Shown piece after piece: positions 1 to 9,340 of a stretch of DNA of 15,404 nucleotides (positions within the stretch are counted from its first letter, which is position 1; every line of letters starts with the position of its first letter). The stretch is from Candidatus Iainarchaeum sp. GTDB taxonomy: Archaea; Iainarchaeota; Iainarchaeia; Iainarchaeales; JAXPJC01. Both the position numbers and the translations under genes were made by a program. The stretch lies in assembly GCA_018304445.1 (NCBI GenBank), contig JAGVWD010000023.1, forward strand, positions 1 to 15,404. Reading direction: 5' to 3'. The notes under the pieces are model-generated. The model ran no database searches. It saw only the letters and a program-made list of their open reading frames with translations, and was not told the origin of the DNA.

Positions 1-174
1 GCGAACCTTTAAATTCCTTTCTATTATAAATTAGTATAGTTCAATTGACTTAGCTAGCTATGTATGGCGATTTCTAAATCAGGGTGTGCATTTTGATAAA
101 AAATTCCTCAGCATAGATAAACTTAAGCGCTAAACATAGCAACAGCTTTGAATTTCCCCGGAGTTGTGTATTTG
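1..174 (+). promoter_or_regulatory. Promoter and leader region of the rpoH-to-EF-2 operon
   Basis: No open frame of useful length exists here on either strand, and I see no tRNA. Two TATA-like boxes are visible: TTTAAA at 8-13 and TTATAAAT at 24-31. By the usual archaeal spacing of about 25 bases the second would start transcription near position 52, giving a leader of about 120 bases before rpoH. A weaker A-rich box lies near 95-105. A 10-base palindrome TAGCTAGCTA (51-60) and a possible 7-bp long-range pairing (57-63 with 134-140) are present but not persuasive. The true start site is inferred, not seen. Confidence 0.45.
123..133 (+). repeat. Intergenic 11-mer TTAAGCGCTAA, copy 1
   Basis: Same sequence as 15283-15293. 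It lies 41 bases before the rpoH start codon. It may be a regulator site or chance. Confidence 0.4.
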
Positions 175-408
175 ATGCCTGTTGAAAAAGTTTCAATGCA
201 CTATCTTGTCCCGAAGCACGAGATTGTGCCAAGCGAGAAGGTGGACGAGTTCCTTAGGAAATTCGGCGTTGAGAGAGAGGCAATGCCGAAAATTCTCGAG
301 AAAGACCCTGCAGCCGCGGAAATCGGCGCAAAAAAAGGGGATATAATAAAAATAACCCGCGCTTCCCACACTGCGGGAGAATCAGTCTATTTCAGGGCGG
401 TGATTTAA
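175..408 (+). CDS. rpoH: DNA-directed RNA polymerase subunit H (RPB5-like)
   Basis: This 77-residue protein matches archaeal RpoH, the equivalent of the C-terminal assembly domain of eukaryotic RPB5, which sits at the jaw of RNA polymerase and contacts downstream DNA. Family hallmarks seen are LVPKHEIV near the start, MPKILEKDPAA in the middle, GAKKGDIIKITR and the closing TAGESVYFRAVI. The frame is open up to a TTG at 148, but I chose the ATG at 175 because it gives the normal family length (75-80 residues), begins just before the conserved core and has GGAG at 160-163 upstream. Its stop overlaps the next start by one base (TAATG), so translation is probably coupled to rpoB2. It is the first gene of the operon. 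Confidence 0.95.
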   Translation: MPVEKVSMHYLVPKHEIVPSEKVDEFLRKFGVEREAMPKILEKDPAAAEIGAKKGDIIKITRASHTAGESVYFRAVI

Positions 409-1886
409 TGAAAGGCGAAGCGCAGAACGATTACTGGCCGCTGATTGACGCTTATTTCAGGAACAGGAATCTTGCGGAGCAGGAAATCGCGAGCTTCAAC
501 CAGTTCATTGAGAAGAAGCTCCACGAGATTGTTGAGGAAAACAGGATAATCTCCCCGAAGATTGAGGAAGTGCGCATTGAGCTTGGAAAGATTGAGGTGC
601 TTAAGCCGAGGATTGTTGAAGCTGATGGCAGCCCGAGAATACCGTTCCTTCCTGCGGAATCAAGGCTTAGGAACAGGACTTATGCGGGGCCGATAAACCT
701 GGAAATGAAACTTTTAAGGAGGGACGTGGAGCAGGATGCGAAAAAAACAAACATAGGGGAAATGCCGATAATGGTAAAATCAAACCTCTGCTGGCTCAAT
801 GGGAAAAATCCGGAAGAATTGGTTGCAAGCGGCGAGGACCCATTGGATTTCGGGGGCTATTTCATAATAAACGGCTCTGAGAAAGTGCTCATGACTCAGG
901 AAGTATTGGCAAGCGACAGGGTGATGATTTCGGAATCCCTGGACAAGGTAACGGCCGAGGTAATTTCAACTAAAGGCGCTTTCAAGGGAAGGGTAAGGAT
1001 AACCCGCAACAATGATGGAATCTTATATGTAACTTTCCCCGCATCCCCGAGAAAACTGAGGCTGTTTGTATTGATGCGCGCGCTCGGATTGAAGAGCAGC
1101 TCGGACATAATGAATGCGTTCCCGGAGGAAATTGAAATCCACAATGATGTTCTTCTCAACCTTGAAAACACGCCAATAAAGAATGTTGAGGAAGCGCTTG
1201 ACAGGATTGGAAAATATGTTGCGCCGGGGCAGGTAATTGATTACAGACTGAGAAGGGCGCAGGAAGTAATTGACGCCTTCTTATTGCCGCATATCGGCCA
1301 GAACCCGGAGAACAGGATTGCAAAGGCATACTACCTTGCAACAATGGCAACAAAGGCCGTTGAGCGCCATTACAAATTGAGGCCAGAGGATGATCGCGAC
1401 CATTACGCAAACAAGCGCCTGGAGCTTTCTGGAAAATTGATGGAGCATTTGTTCAGGTACTCATTCAAATATTTCATAAAGGACCTTAAATTCCAGATTG
1501 ACAGGACTGTAACGAGAAGGCGCAAGCTGAACATTTCAACAATCGTAAGGCCCGGGGCAGTTTCCGAAAGGATAGGGTTTGCAATGTCAACAGGAAACTG
1601 GATTGGAAGGTCAACAGGGGTAAGCAAGTTCATGGATCGCGTTAATTACCTTTCCCCATTGACTGATTTGAGAAAAGTAAAAAGCCCGTTGGACAAGAAC
1701 CGCGAGCTTTATGAGGCGAGGGATGTCCATGGAACGCACTGGGGAAGGCTTGACCCGATAGAAACTCCTGATGGGCCACAATGCGGACTGGTAAAAAATT
1801 TGTGCTTGCTTGCAGAGGTAACAACGGAATCCGATGAAAAGGAAGTTGAGTCATTGCTTAGGAAAATGGATGTTAAATTCAAGTGA
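408..1886 (+). CDS. rpoB2: DNA-directed RNA polymerase subunit B'' (N-terminal half of the second-largest subunit)
   Basis: At 492 residues this is the usual size of archaeal B'', the N-terminal half of the RPB2/beta equivalent, holding the protrusion, lobe and first fork elements. Recognisable stretches are GGYFIINGSEKVLMTQE (about residues 147-163), the fork region near residue 380 (TVTRRRKLNIST), and near the C-terminus HGTHWGRLDPIETPDGPQCG, where most relatives have GRxCPxETPEGPN. A GGTGAT at 399-404, complementary to the archaeal 16S 3' end, precedes the ATG by three bases. The split between B'' and B' is a normal feature of many Euryarchaeota and not a break: both halves are complete and only 6 bases apart. 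Ends with TGA. Confidence 0.97.
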   Translation: MKGEAQNDYWPLIDAYFRNRNLAEQEIASFNQFIEKKLHEIVEENRIISPKIEEVRIELGKIEVLKPRIVEADGSPRIPFLPAESRLRNRTYAGPINLEMKLLRRDVEQDAKKTNIGEMPIMVKSNLCWLNGKNPEELVASGEDPLDFGGYFIINGSEKVLMTQEVLASDRVMISESLDKVTAEVISTKGAFKGRVRITRNNDGILYVTFPASPRKLRLFVLMRALGLKSSSDIMNAFPEEIEIHNDVLLNLENTPIKNVEEALDRIGKYVAPGQVIDYRLRRAQEVIDAFLLPHIGQNPENRIAKAYYLATMATKAVERHYKLRPEDDRDHYANKRLELSGKLMEHLFRYSFKYFIKDLKFQIDRTVTRRRKLNISTIVRPGAVSERIGFAMSTGNWIGRSTGVSKFMDRVNYLSPLTDLRKVKSPLDKNRELYEARDVHGTHWGRLDPIETPDGPQCGLVKNLCLLAEVTTESDEKEVESLLRKMDVKFK

Positions 1887-1892
1887 TTAAAA

Positions 1893-3707
1893 ATGGCGAT
1901 TAAAACCAAGGTTTATATCAACGGAAGGCTCGTGGGATTCCACGCAAGCGGGGAGAAGCTTGCGAAGGAGCTCATACAGAAGAGAAGGGCCGGAAAGCTT
2001 GAGAGGCTTATAAACATCGCATGGCATGAGGATACCAATGAAGTGTACATAAACACGGATTCAGGGAGGGTTCAAAGGCCGCTGCTTGTTGTTGAGGATG
2101 GGAAAATAAAACTGACCGAGGAGCATTTGAAGCTTGTGAAGGAAGGGAAGCTCTCCTGGAAGGAGCTTGTTGAGAAGGGCATAATAGAATACCTTGATGC
2201 CGAAGAAGAGGAAAATACGCTTATTGCGCTGGATGAGGGCAGGCTTACAAAAGAGCACACGCACATGGAAATAAACCCGATTTCAATTCTGGGAATAATG
2301 TGCGGAATGATTCCCTATCTTGAGCACAATCTTGCAGGAAAGGTCCTGCACGGCGCGAAAATGTTCAAGCAAGCGCTGGGAATAGGCACAATAAACCATT
2401 TCCTGCGCACTGATACTGAAAGCTATCTGCTTTATTACCCGCAAAAATGCCTTGTGAAGACAAGGGTCATGGACCTTGCAAAAATGAATGAGAGGCCGCA
2501 CATACAGAACCTTGTTGTAGCCCTAATGCCATACAGGGGATTCAACATACTTGATGCTGTTGTAATAAACAGGGGCGCTGTGGACCGCGCTTTGGGAAGG
2601 GCTTCATATTTCAGGACCTATGAGGCGTATGAGAACCATTATCCTGGAGGGCAAATTGACAAGTTTGAGATTCCTGCAGCGGAAACTGTGGGCTATTTGG
2701 GGGAGGAGTTCTACAAGAAGCTGGGAGAGGACGGCCTTGCTGAAATTGAATCGCCCATAAAAAGCGGGGAAGTGATTGCAGGAAGGACAAGCCCGCCAAG
2801 ATTCCTGGAGGAGATTTCAGAATTCGGTGTAATAAAGGAAAAAAGGAAGGAAAGCTCATTGAGCATAAGAAAGGGAAAAGAAGGGATTGTTGACACTGTG
2901 ATGATTACTGAGGGCGATGGAAGGAACAGGCTTGCGAAAATAAGGATAAGGAGCGAGATGATTCCGGAATTGGGAGATAAATTCTCAAGCAAGCACGGGC
3001 AGAAGGGCGTTGTGGGAATGATAATTCCGGAAGAGGACATGCCATTCACTGCAGAAGGAGTAAAGCCGGATTTGATTCTGAATCCCCATGCAATCCCGAC
3101 AAGAATGACAATCGGGCATTTAATTGAAATGCTTGCTGGAAAGGCCGCGAGCCTTAAGGCTGAGGAAATTGATGGAACACCATTCAATGAGGTGAGCGAG
3201 GAGGAACTCAAAAAAATGCTCTTAGAGTCCGGCTTCAGGAATGATGGGAAAGAGGCATTGTATGATGGCGTAACTGGAGAGAGGATTGAGGGGGAAGTGT
3301 TTGTGGGAATTGTTTCATATAAGAGATTGTTCCACATGGTTGCGCACAAGATGCAGGCAAGGTCTCGCGGGCCGGTGCAGATGCTCACAAGGCAGCCTAC
3401 CGAGGGAAAGGAAAGGGAAGGCGGCCTGCGCTTTGGTGAGATGGAAGGCGAAACCCTTGTAGGGCATGGGGCTGCGATGCTGCTGCAGGAAAAGTTGGTG
3501 GAAGACTCGGACAAGGTAGTGGAGCTTGTGTGCGAGAAATGCGGGACTGTTGCAATTAACGACCAAATAAGGAACAGGAAATACTGCTCATTGTGCAAGG
3601 GGAGCAGGGTATATCCGGTTGAAATGACCTATGGGTTCAAACTGCTCTTGGAAGAGCTTAAGGCGCTTGGAATAATGCCAAAACTGGTAATTGAGGATAA
3701 GGTGTAA
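1893..3707 (+). CDS. rpoB1: DNA-directed RNA polymerase subunit B' (C-terminal half of the second-largest subunit)
   Basis: This 604-residue protein is the C-terminal half of the RPB2/beta equivalent, bearing part of the catalytic site, the hybrid-binding and anchor domains, and contacts to D/L. Seen: GDKFSSKHGQKG with the two catalytic lysines at residues 363 and 371; NPHAIPTRMTIG, retaining the NTP-binding arginine of the RPB2 R1020 type; PVQMLTRQPTEG; GGLRFGEMEGE; and a C-terminal zinc ribbon, CEKCG about 27 residues from CSLCKG's partner half. Odd points: the usually conserved motif PEHNxSPRN reads LEHNLAGK, so the arginine equivalent to RPB2 R766 is Lys150. GTGAT at 1883-1887, overlapping the rpoB2 stop, serves as ribosome binding site. 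Two bases separate it from rpoA1. Confidence 0.97.
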   Translation: MAIKTKVYINGRLVGFHASGEKLAKELIQKRRAGKLERLINIAWHEDTNEVYINTDSGRVQRPLLVVEDGKIKLTEEHLKLVKEGKLSWKELVEKGIIEYLDAEEEENTLIALDEGRLTKEHTHMEINPISILGIMCGMIPYLEHNLAGKVLHGAKMFKQALGIGTINHFLRTDTESYLLYYPQKCLVKTRVMDLAKMNERPHIQNLVVALMPYRGFNILDAVVINRGAVDRALGRASYFRTYEAYENHYPGGQIDKFEIPAAETVGYLGEEFYKKLGEDGLAEIESPIKSGEVIAGRTSPPRFLEEISEFGVIKEKRKESSLSIRKGKEGIVDTVMITEGDGRNRLAKIRIRSEMIPELGDKFSSKHGQKGVVGMIIPEEDMPFTAEGVKPDLILNPHAIPTRMTIGHLIEMLAGKAASLKAEEIDGTPFNEVSEEELKKMLLESGFRNDGKEALYDGVTGERIEGEVFVGIVSYKRLFHMVAHKMQARSRGPVQMLTRQPTEGKEREGGLRFGEMEGETLVGHGAAMLLQEKLVEDSDKVVELVCEKCGTVAINDQIRNRKYCSLCKGSRVYPVEMTYGFKLLLEELKALGIMPKLVIEDKV

Positions 3708-3709
3708 AA

Positions 3710-6322
3710 ATGCTTCTGAAAAGGATTGCAGCAGTGGATTTTTCAGTCCTTAACCCTGATATGATAAGGAAGATGTCCGCGCTTGAGGTGAAGAGCGCAG
3801 ACACATATGATAAGGACGGCTATCCTATGGAAGCGGGATTGATGGACCCGCATTTGGGAGTCATTAACCCCGGATTGAGATGCAAAACATGCGGGCAGAA
3901 AATGAAAACATGCCCCGGGCATTTTGGAGTAATAGAGCTTGTAAGGCCTGTCCTGCATTCACAGTTCAGCAAAAAAGTAGAGGAGCTGCTCCAAGCGACA
4001 TGCAAGGAATGCGGAAGGGTCATGCTTCCCGATGAGAAAATAAAGGAGCTGCAGGAGCACGTGAAGAAAACCGGCGCAGATTTGACAAAATATGTGATTT
4101 CAAAAACACGAGCGGCAAAAAAATGCCAGCACTGCAATGCGCAGAAGCTGCAGATGCTCTGGGACAGCCCGACCAATTTCTTTTACAACAAGCTGCGCAT
4201 TTACCCCACGCAAATAAGGGAATGGATTGAAAAGATTCCTGAGGAGGAGCTTACCCTTTTCGGATACAGCCTTGAAAGGATAAGGCCTGAGTGGTTTGTG
4301 CTTACTGTCCTGCCAGTTCCGCCAATAACAATAAGGCCTAGCATAACACTTGAAACAGGAATAAAATCAGAGGATGATTTGACGCACAAGCTTGTTGACA
4401 TAATAAGGATAAACCAGAGGCTTAAGGACAATATTGATGCGGGAGCGCCGCAGCTGATAATTGAAGACTTGTGGGATTTATTGCAGTACCATGTGACAAC
4501 ATACTTTGACAACAATACTGCGGGAGTGCCCCCTGCAAAACACAGGAGCGGGAGAGCGCTTCGCACTTTGGTGCAAAGACTTAAAGGAAAGAGGGGGAGG
4601 TTCAGATACAATCTGACAGGAAAGCGTGTGAATTTCGCAGCGCGCTCAATCATTACCCCTGACCCCTATATTTCAATAAACGAGCTGGGGGTTCCTGAAA
4701 GCATTGCCCAGGAACTTACAGTTCCGGAGTTTGTTACAAAGTGGAACATTGAGGAAATAAAGAAGCTTGTGAAGGAAACGGACAAGGCAGCATATCTTGT
4801 AAGGCCGAATGAAAGCAGGAAGCGCATTACCCCCGAGAACAGGGCGGAGGTTGTAAAGGAAATTGAGCAGGGATTCAGGATTGAAAGGCAGGTAATGGAC
4901 GGGGATATTGTGCTTTTCAACAGGCAGCCAAGCCTGCACAGGCTTTCAATGCTTGCGCACAAGGCAAAAATAGTTCCCTACAGGACCTTCAGGATAAATC
5001 CAATCGTATGCAAGCCCTACAATGCTGATTTCGACGGGGATGAAATGAACATGCATGTGCCGCAGACAGAAGAGGGGAAAACAGAGGCAAAGCAATTGAT
5101 GTATGTGCAGAACCAGATAATTTCCCCAAGATATGGGGCGCCAGTAATAATACTTGATGAGGACGGCGTTTCAGGAACGTTTGTATTGACGCTCAAATCA
5201 ACAAAATTCCCGCGCGAGGAGGCAATGCGCATTCTTTATGATGCAGGAATTGATGAAATCCCTTCCCCCGATTTGGGAAAGGAATATTCCGGAAAGCTGA
5301 TATTCAGCACGCTGCTGCCGAAAAACCTCAACATTGAGTTCAGGACAAAAACCTGCAAGGCGCTTCAGGCGACAAAGAAATGCGAGAAATGCGTAAAGGA
5401 CAGGTGCGAATACGATTCTTATCTTAAAATAAAGAACGGAAAGCTTGTGTGCGGCGTTGTTGATGCCGCTGCGCTCGGGGAAGGAAAGGGAAAGCTTGTT
5501 GATGCGCTTGCAAGGGAATATCCGAGCGATGTGATTGCGGAATTCTACAAGAAATTGCTGAGGATTGCGGTAACATTGATTACCATGAAGGGAATGACTG
5601 TTGGAATTGACGAGTATGAAACCTCTGAGGCAACTGTAAAGGTGAAGGAAGATTCCATAAAGAAGGAGATGGAAGAGGCAGAAGCCCTTGTTGAGAAATT
5701 CAGGGACAAGACGCTTGAGCACATTCCCGGCAGAACATTGGAGGAGAGCTTTGAGATAAACATGCTGCGCTTAGGGGCAAGGACAAAGGACGCGGTTGAA
5801 AAGCACATAATGAAGGAGAGGATTGAAAACATACTCAGCGAGAAGCCGAAGCTCAATACGATTGTAATGGTTGTAAGCGGAGCAAGGGGATCTGCAACAA
5901 ACCTGACAAATGTCTCGGGATTCTGGGGCCAGGCAAATGTAAGGGAGGGAAGGCCGCGCAGGGGCTTCAAGGGAAGACTGATAGCGCTTAATGAGAAGAA
6001 CGATGTGGGCGCGCTTGCCGGGGGCTTCATCTCAAGGAACTTTGTTGAGGGCATGGATGCGAAGCAGTACTTCTACCACTCAATGGGCGGAAGGCAGGGG
6101 GAAGTTGACACAGGGGTAAGCACAAAGGTTTCAGGATACTTGTACAGAAGGCTTGCAAATGCGCTGAAGGATTTGGTTGTTAACAATGATTTGACTGTGA
6201 GAACAGCAAACAAAAACATAATACAGTATTCATATGGTGAGGACGGGGTATTCCCGATGCACACAATAAAGGGCATGCCAATAAGCATAAAGAGGGCGCA
6301 CGAGCTCGGGAAGAAGGAATGA
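3710..6322 (+). CDS. rpoA1: DNA-directed RNA polymerase subunit A' (N-terminal part of the largest subunit)
   Basis: The 870-residue product is the archaeal A' subunit (usual length about 870-910), carrying the clamp, active site and bridge helix. Zinc sites appear at the N-terminus as CKTCGQKMKTCPGHFG (about residues 58-73) and the CKECG/CQHC pair. The lid-rudder region reads GKRVNFAARSIITPDP. The catalytic Mg site is NADFDGDEMNMHVPQ with Asp440, Asp442 and Asp444. A further cysteine cluster (TCKALQ..CEKCVKDRC, near residues 549-566) is in the place where archaeal A' commonly has one. The bridge-helix segment is unusual: DTGVSTKVSGY (residues 800-810) instead of the near-universal DTAV(K/R)TA. 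The stop overlaps the first ATG of rpoA2 (ATGA). Confidence 0.97.
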   Translation: MLLKRIAAVDFSVLNPDMIRKMSALEVKSADTYDKDGYPMEAGLMDPHLGVINPGLRCKTCGQKMKTCPGHFGVIELVRPVLHSQFSKKVEELLQATCKECGRVMLPDEKIKELQEHVKKTGADLTKYVISKTRAAKKCQHCNAQKLQMLWDSPTNFFYNKLRIYPTQIREWIEKIPEEELTLFGYSLERIRPEWFVLTVLPVPPITIRPSITLETGIKSEDDLTHKLVDIIRINQRLKDNIDAGAPQLIIEDLWDLLQYHVTTYFDNNTAGVPPAKHRSGRALRTLVQRLKGKRGRFRYNLTGKRVNFAARSIITPDPYISINELGVPESIAQELTVPEFVTKWNIEEIKKLVKETDKAAYLVRPNESRKRITPENRAEVVKEIEQGFRIERQVMDGDIVLFNRQPSLHRLSMLAHKAKIVPYRTFRINPIVCKPYNADFDGDEMNMHVPQTEEGKTEAKQLMYVQNQIISPRYGAPVIILDEDGVSGTFVLTLKSTKFPREEAMRILYDAGIDEIPSPDLGKEYSGKLIFSTLLPKNLNIEFRTKTCKALQATKKCEKCVKDRCEYDSYLKIKNGKLVCGVVDAAALGEGKGKLVDALAREYPSDVIAEFYKKLLRIAVTLITMKGMTVGIDEYETSEATVKVKEDSIKKEMEEAEALVEKFRDKTLEHIPGRTLEESFEINMLRLGARTKDAVEKHIMKERIENILSEKPKLNTIVMVVSGARGSATNLTNVSGFWGQANVREGRPRRGFKGRLIALNEKNDVGALAGGFISRNFVEGMDAKQYFYHSMGGRQGEVDTGVSTKVSGYLYRRLANALKDLVVNNDLTVRTANKNIIQYSYGEDGVFPMHTIKGMPISIKRAHELGKKE

Positions 6323-6324
6323 TT

Positions 6325-7542
<1,218 letters not shown>

Positions 7543-7544
7543 GA

Positions 7545-7862
7545 ATGGCAGAAGAAATTGACGCAAACAGGGAAATCCGCAAGGCTGTTGATACCGGAAG
7601 CGTGAGCTTCGGGGAAAAGCAGGCGGAAAAAAACATTTTAAAAGGAGATGCACAGCTGGTTATTATAAGCAATAACCTAAGCAAATTGCTCAGGGAGAAA
7701 ATTTCGCATTTGGCGAACGTATCTCAAATTCCTCTTTATGAATTTTCCGGAAGCGGAATGGAGCTTGGCGCAGTTTGCGGGAAGCCTTTTGTAATAAGCA
7801 CAATGGCAATACAGAACATAGGGAAGAGCAAGATTCTCAGCTACATCCATAAGAAAAAGTGA
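7545..7862 (+). CDS. rpl30e: Large-subunit ribosomal protein eL30 (L30e)
   Basis: This 105-residue protein has the L7Ae/L30e RNA-binding fold expected of archaeal L30e. Family features seen are the N-terminal NREIRKAVDTGSVSFGEKQ, the central AQLVIISNN, and the C-terminal PLYEFSGSGMELGAVCGKPF followed by a hydrophobic strand. L30e binds kink-turn RNA in the large subunit and its gene conventionally sits between rpoA2 and nusA, as here. I chose ATG 7545 over the ATG at 7539 that overlaps the rpoA2 stop, because AAGGAG (7531-7536) is 8 bases from 7545 but only 2 from 7539. Ends with TGA overlapping the region before nusA. Confidence 0.95.
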   Translation: MAEEIDANREIRKAVDTGSVSFGEKQAEKNILKGDAQLVIISNNLSKLLREKISHLANVSQIPLYEFSGSGMELGAVCGKPFVISTMAIQNIGKSKILSYIHKKK

Positions 7863-7867
7863 ATTTC

Positions 7868-8293
7868 ATGAAGTTAGGCAATGCGGAAATCCTGTACATC
7901 AATGCTCTTTCAAATGTCTGCGGCACGAACGCGAAATCGTGCATGATTGAGGGGGATTCGATAATCTTCCTTGTGAAGGAAGATGAGATAGGAAAAACAA
8001 TAGGAAAGCACGGGTGCAATATCTCCGCATTAAGCAGGAAACTGGGGAAAAAAATTGAGGTCTTTGCGTTTGCTGAAAATGCAGGCGCCTTTGTAAGGAA
8101 GGCGTTTCCGAAAATTTCCTTCCAGGGGTTTGAGGAAGCAGATTCTGAAAGCGGGAAGAAAATCCTGCTTGCGATGCTTGATTCCGAGAACAAGCGCGCC
8201 CTGCTCGGGGAAGGCAGGAAACTAAAGAGAATAAAAGATGTTGCAAGAAGCAATTATAATATTGATGATATAATAATAAAGCAAGTGATATGA
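7868..8293 (+). CDS. nusA: NusA-like RNA-binding protein with two KH domains
   Basis: The 141-residue product corresponds to the short archaeal NusA, which consists only of tandem KH domains and lacks the N-terminal polymerase-binding and S1 domains of bacterial NusA. The first KH signature is IGKHGCNI (GKHG about residues 46-49). The second KH domain is in the C-terminal half, where the usual GKGG loop is replaced by GEGRKLKRI before the closing YNIDDIIIK. It probably binds nascent RNA during transcription or ribosome assembly; the role in archaea is less defined than in bacteria. Start ATG 7868 is preceded by GTGA (7859-7862) five bases upstream, which overlaps the L30e stop. A GTG at 7859 in the same frame is a less likely start. 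Confidence 0.92.
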   Translation: MKLGNAEILYINALSNVCGTNAKSCMIEGDSIIFLVKEDEIGKTIGKHGCNISALSRKLGKKIEVFAFAENAGAFVRKAFPKISFQGFEEADSESGKKILLAMLDSENKRALLGEGRKLKRIKDVARSNYNIDDIIIKQVI

Positions 8294-8294
8294 A

Positions 8295-8723
8295 ATGGGA
8301 AAAGGGGAATTTGCGGCAGAAAAGCTGGTAAATGACTGGCACAAATGGCGCCTGAAGAAGAGAAGGGTAAAGCGCAGGCTGCTGGATGTCGGGGACAAAT
8401 ACGATTTGCTTGAGGGGGCGCCGCAGGCGCGCGGAATTGTCATTGAGAAGAGGGGAGTAGAGGCAAAGCAGCCGAATTCCGGAATAAGGAAATGCGTGCG
8501 CATACAGCTTACAAAGAACGGAAGGCAGCTGACGGCGCTTGCGCCGCGCGATGGCGCAATAAAATACATTGATGAGCATGATGAGGTAATTGTGGAAGGG
8601 ATTGGCGGCAGCAAATCAGGCCCGAAGGGGGACCTTTGGGGAGTGAAGTACAAGGTAATAAAAGTGAACGGCCAGTCCTTGGAAATGCTTAGGACAGGCA
8701 AGAAGGAAAAGGTCAAGAGGTAA
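8295..8723 (+). CDS. rps12: Small-subunit ribosomal protein uS12
   Basis: The 142-residue protein is archaeal uS12, located at the decoding centre of the small subunit and important for tRNA selection. The archaeal-type N-terminal part ([14 protein letters not shown]) precedes the conserved loop [17 protein letters not shown], and the second loop is followed by [21 protein letters not shown] near residues 101-121. Most uS12 proteins have PNSA at the first decoding loop; here it is PNSG. GTGAT at 8285-8289 gives the ribosome binding site five bases before the ATG, and the gene begins two bases after the nusA stop. It forms the classical str-type cluster with uS7, EF-2 and EF-1A. Confidence 0.96.
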   Translation: MGKGEFAAEKLVNDWHKWRLKKRRVKRRLLDVGDKYDLLEGAPQARGIVIEKRGVEAKQPNSGIRKCVRIQLTKNGRQLTALAPRDGAIKYIDEHDEVIVEGIGGSKSGPKGDLWGVKYKVIKVNGQSLEMLRTGKKEKVKR

Positions 8724-8728
8724 AGAGC

Positions 8729-9331
8729 ATGGCATTATTGTTCGGAAGATGGGACATCAGCAATGTGAAAATATCGGATGCAGGGCTGGGCGCATATCTC
8801 AACCTTGATTCGAGGATAGTGCCTGCCACTTTTGGAAAGGTAAGCAGGAAGGCGCTGAAGAAGGCAAATGTGAGCATTGTGGAAAGGCTTGCAAACAAGA
8901 TAATGCGCTCCGGGCAGGGGAAAAGGAAATTGTCCGGGAAATACATAAGGGGAAGGGGCTCGTGCGGAAAAAAACTGCAGGCTCTTGAGATTGTTGAGAA
9001 GGCGCTGATGATTGTTGAGAGGGAAACAAAGGAAAATCCGGTGCAGGCATTGGTAAGGGCTGTTGAGAATTCCGCCCCGAGGGAAGACACGACAAGGATT
9101 GAAAGGGGCGGCATAACATACACGCAGGCTGTTGACATTTCCCCTATGCGCAGGGCTGATGAGGCGCTGAAGAACATTGCGCTTGCGGGATTTGCCGCGA
9201 GCTTCAACAACAGGACCCCTGCGGAAGCTGCGCTTGCAAAGGAAATTATAGCTGCTTCAAAAGAGGAATCCTCAAGCTATGCGGTGAGAAGGCGCGATGA
9301 GATAGAGAGAATTGCAAAGGGAAGTAGATAA
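8729..9331 (+). CDS. rps7: Small-subunit ribosomal protein uS7
   Basis: This 200-residue protein is uS7, which nucleates assembly of the 3' major (head) domain of the small subunit and lines the E-site. Diagnostic stretches are FGKVSRKALKKANVSIVERLANKIMRSG-type N-terminal sequence (about residues 35-62) and the family core NPVQALVRAVENSAPRED, followed by ERGGITYTQAVDISPMRRAD and a basic C-terminus. Length is normal for archaea. AGAGGT at 8716-8721, running into the uS12 stop, lies 7 bases before the ATG. Only 9 bases separate it from EF-2. Confidence 0.96.
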   Translation: MALLFGRWDISNVKISDAGLGAYLNLDSRIVPATFGKVSRKALKKANVSIVERLANKIMRSGQGKRKLSGKYIRGRGSCGKKLQALEIVEKALMIVERETKENPVQALVRAVENSAPREDTTRIERGGITYTQAVDISPMRRADEALKNIALAGFAASFNNRTPAEAALAKEIIAASKEESSSYAVRRRDEIERIAKGSR

Positions 9332-9340
9332 CTGATTTTT

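Noticed and set aside
51..60. Palindrome TAGCTAGCTA as an operator
   Set aside because: A single short A/T-balanced palindrome with no second copy or clear relation to a core promoter; not enough to support a site.
148..174. Upstream TTG start for rpoH
   Set aside because: It would add nine non-conserved residues and lies upstream of the GGAG site that serves ATG 175.
1884..1895. Gene break between rpoB2 and rpoB1
   Set aside because: The B''/B' split is a known natural arrangement in many archaea; both parts are complete with their own translation signals.
2711..3598. Long antisense open frame of 295 codons opposite rpoB1
   Set aside because: Ser/Pro/Leu-rich composition is what the complement of a purine-rich coding strand yields; the sense strand encodes an unmistakable RpoB'.
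5353..5412. Extra cysteine cluster in A' as a novel metal site
   Set aside because: A comparable Cys-rich segment at this place is, as I recall, common in archaeal A' subunits.
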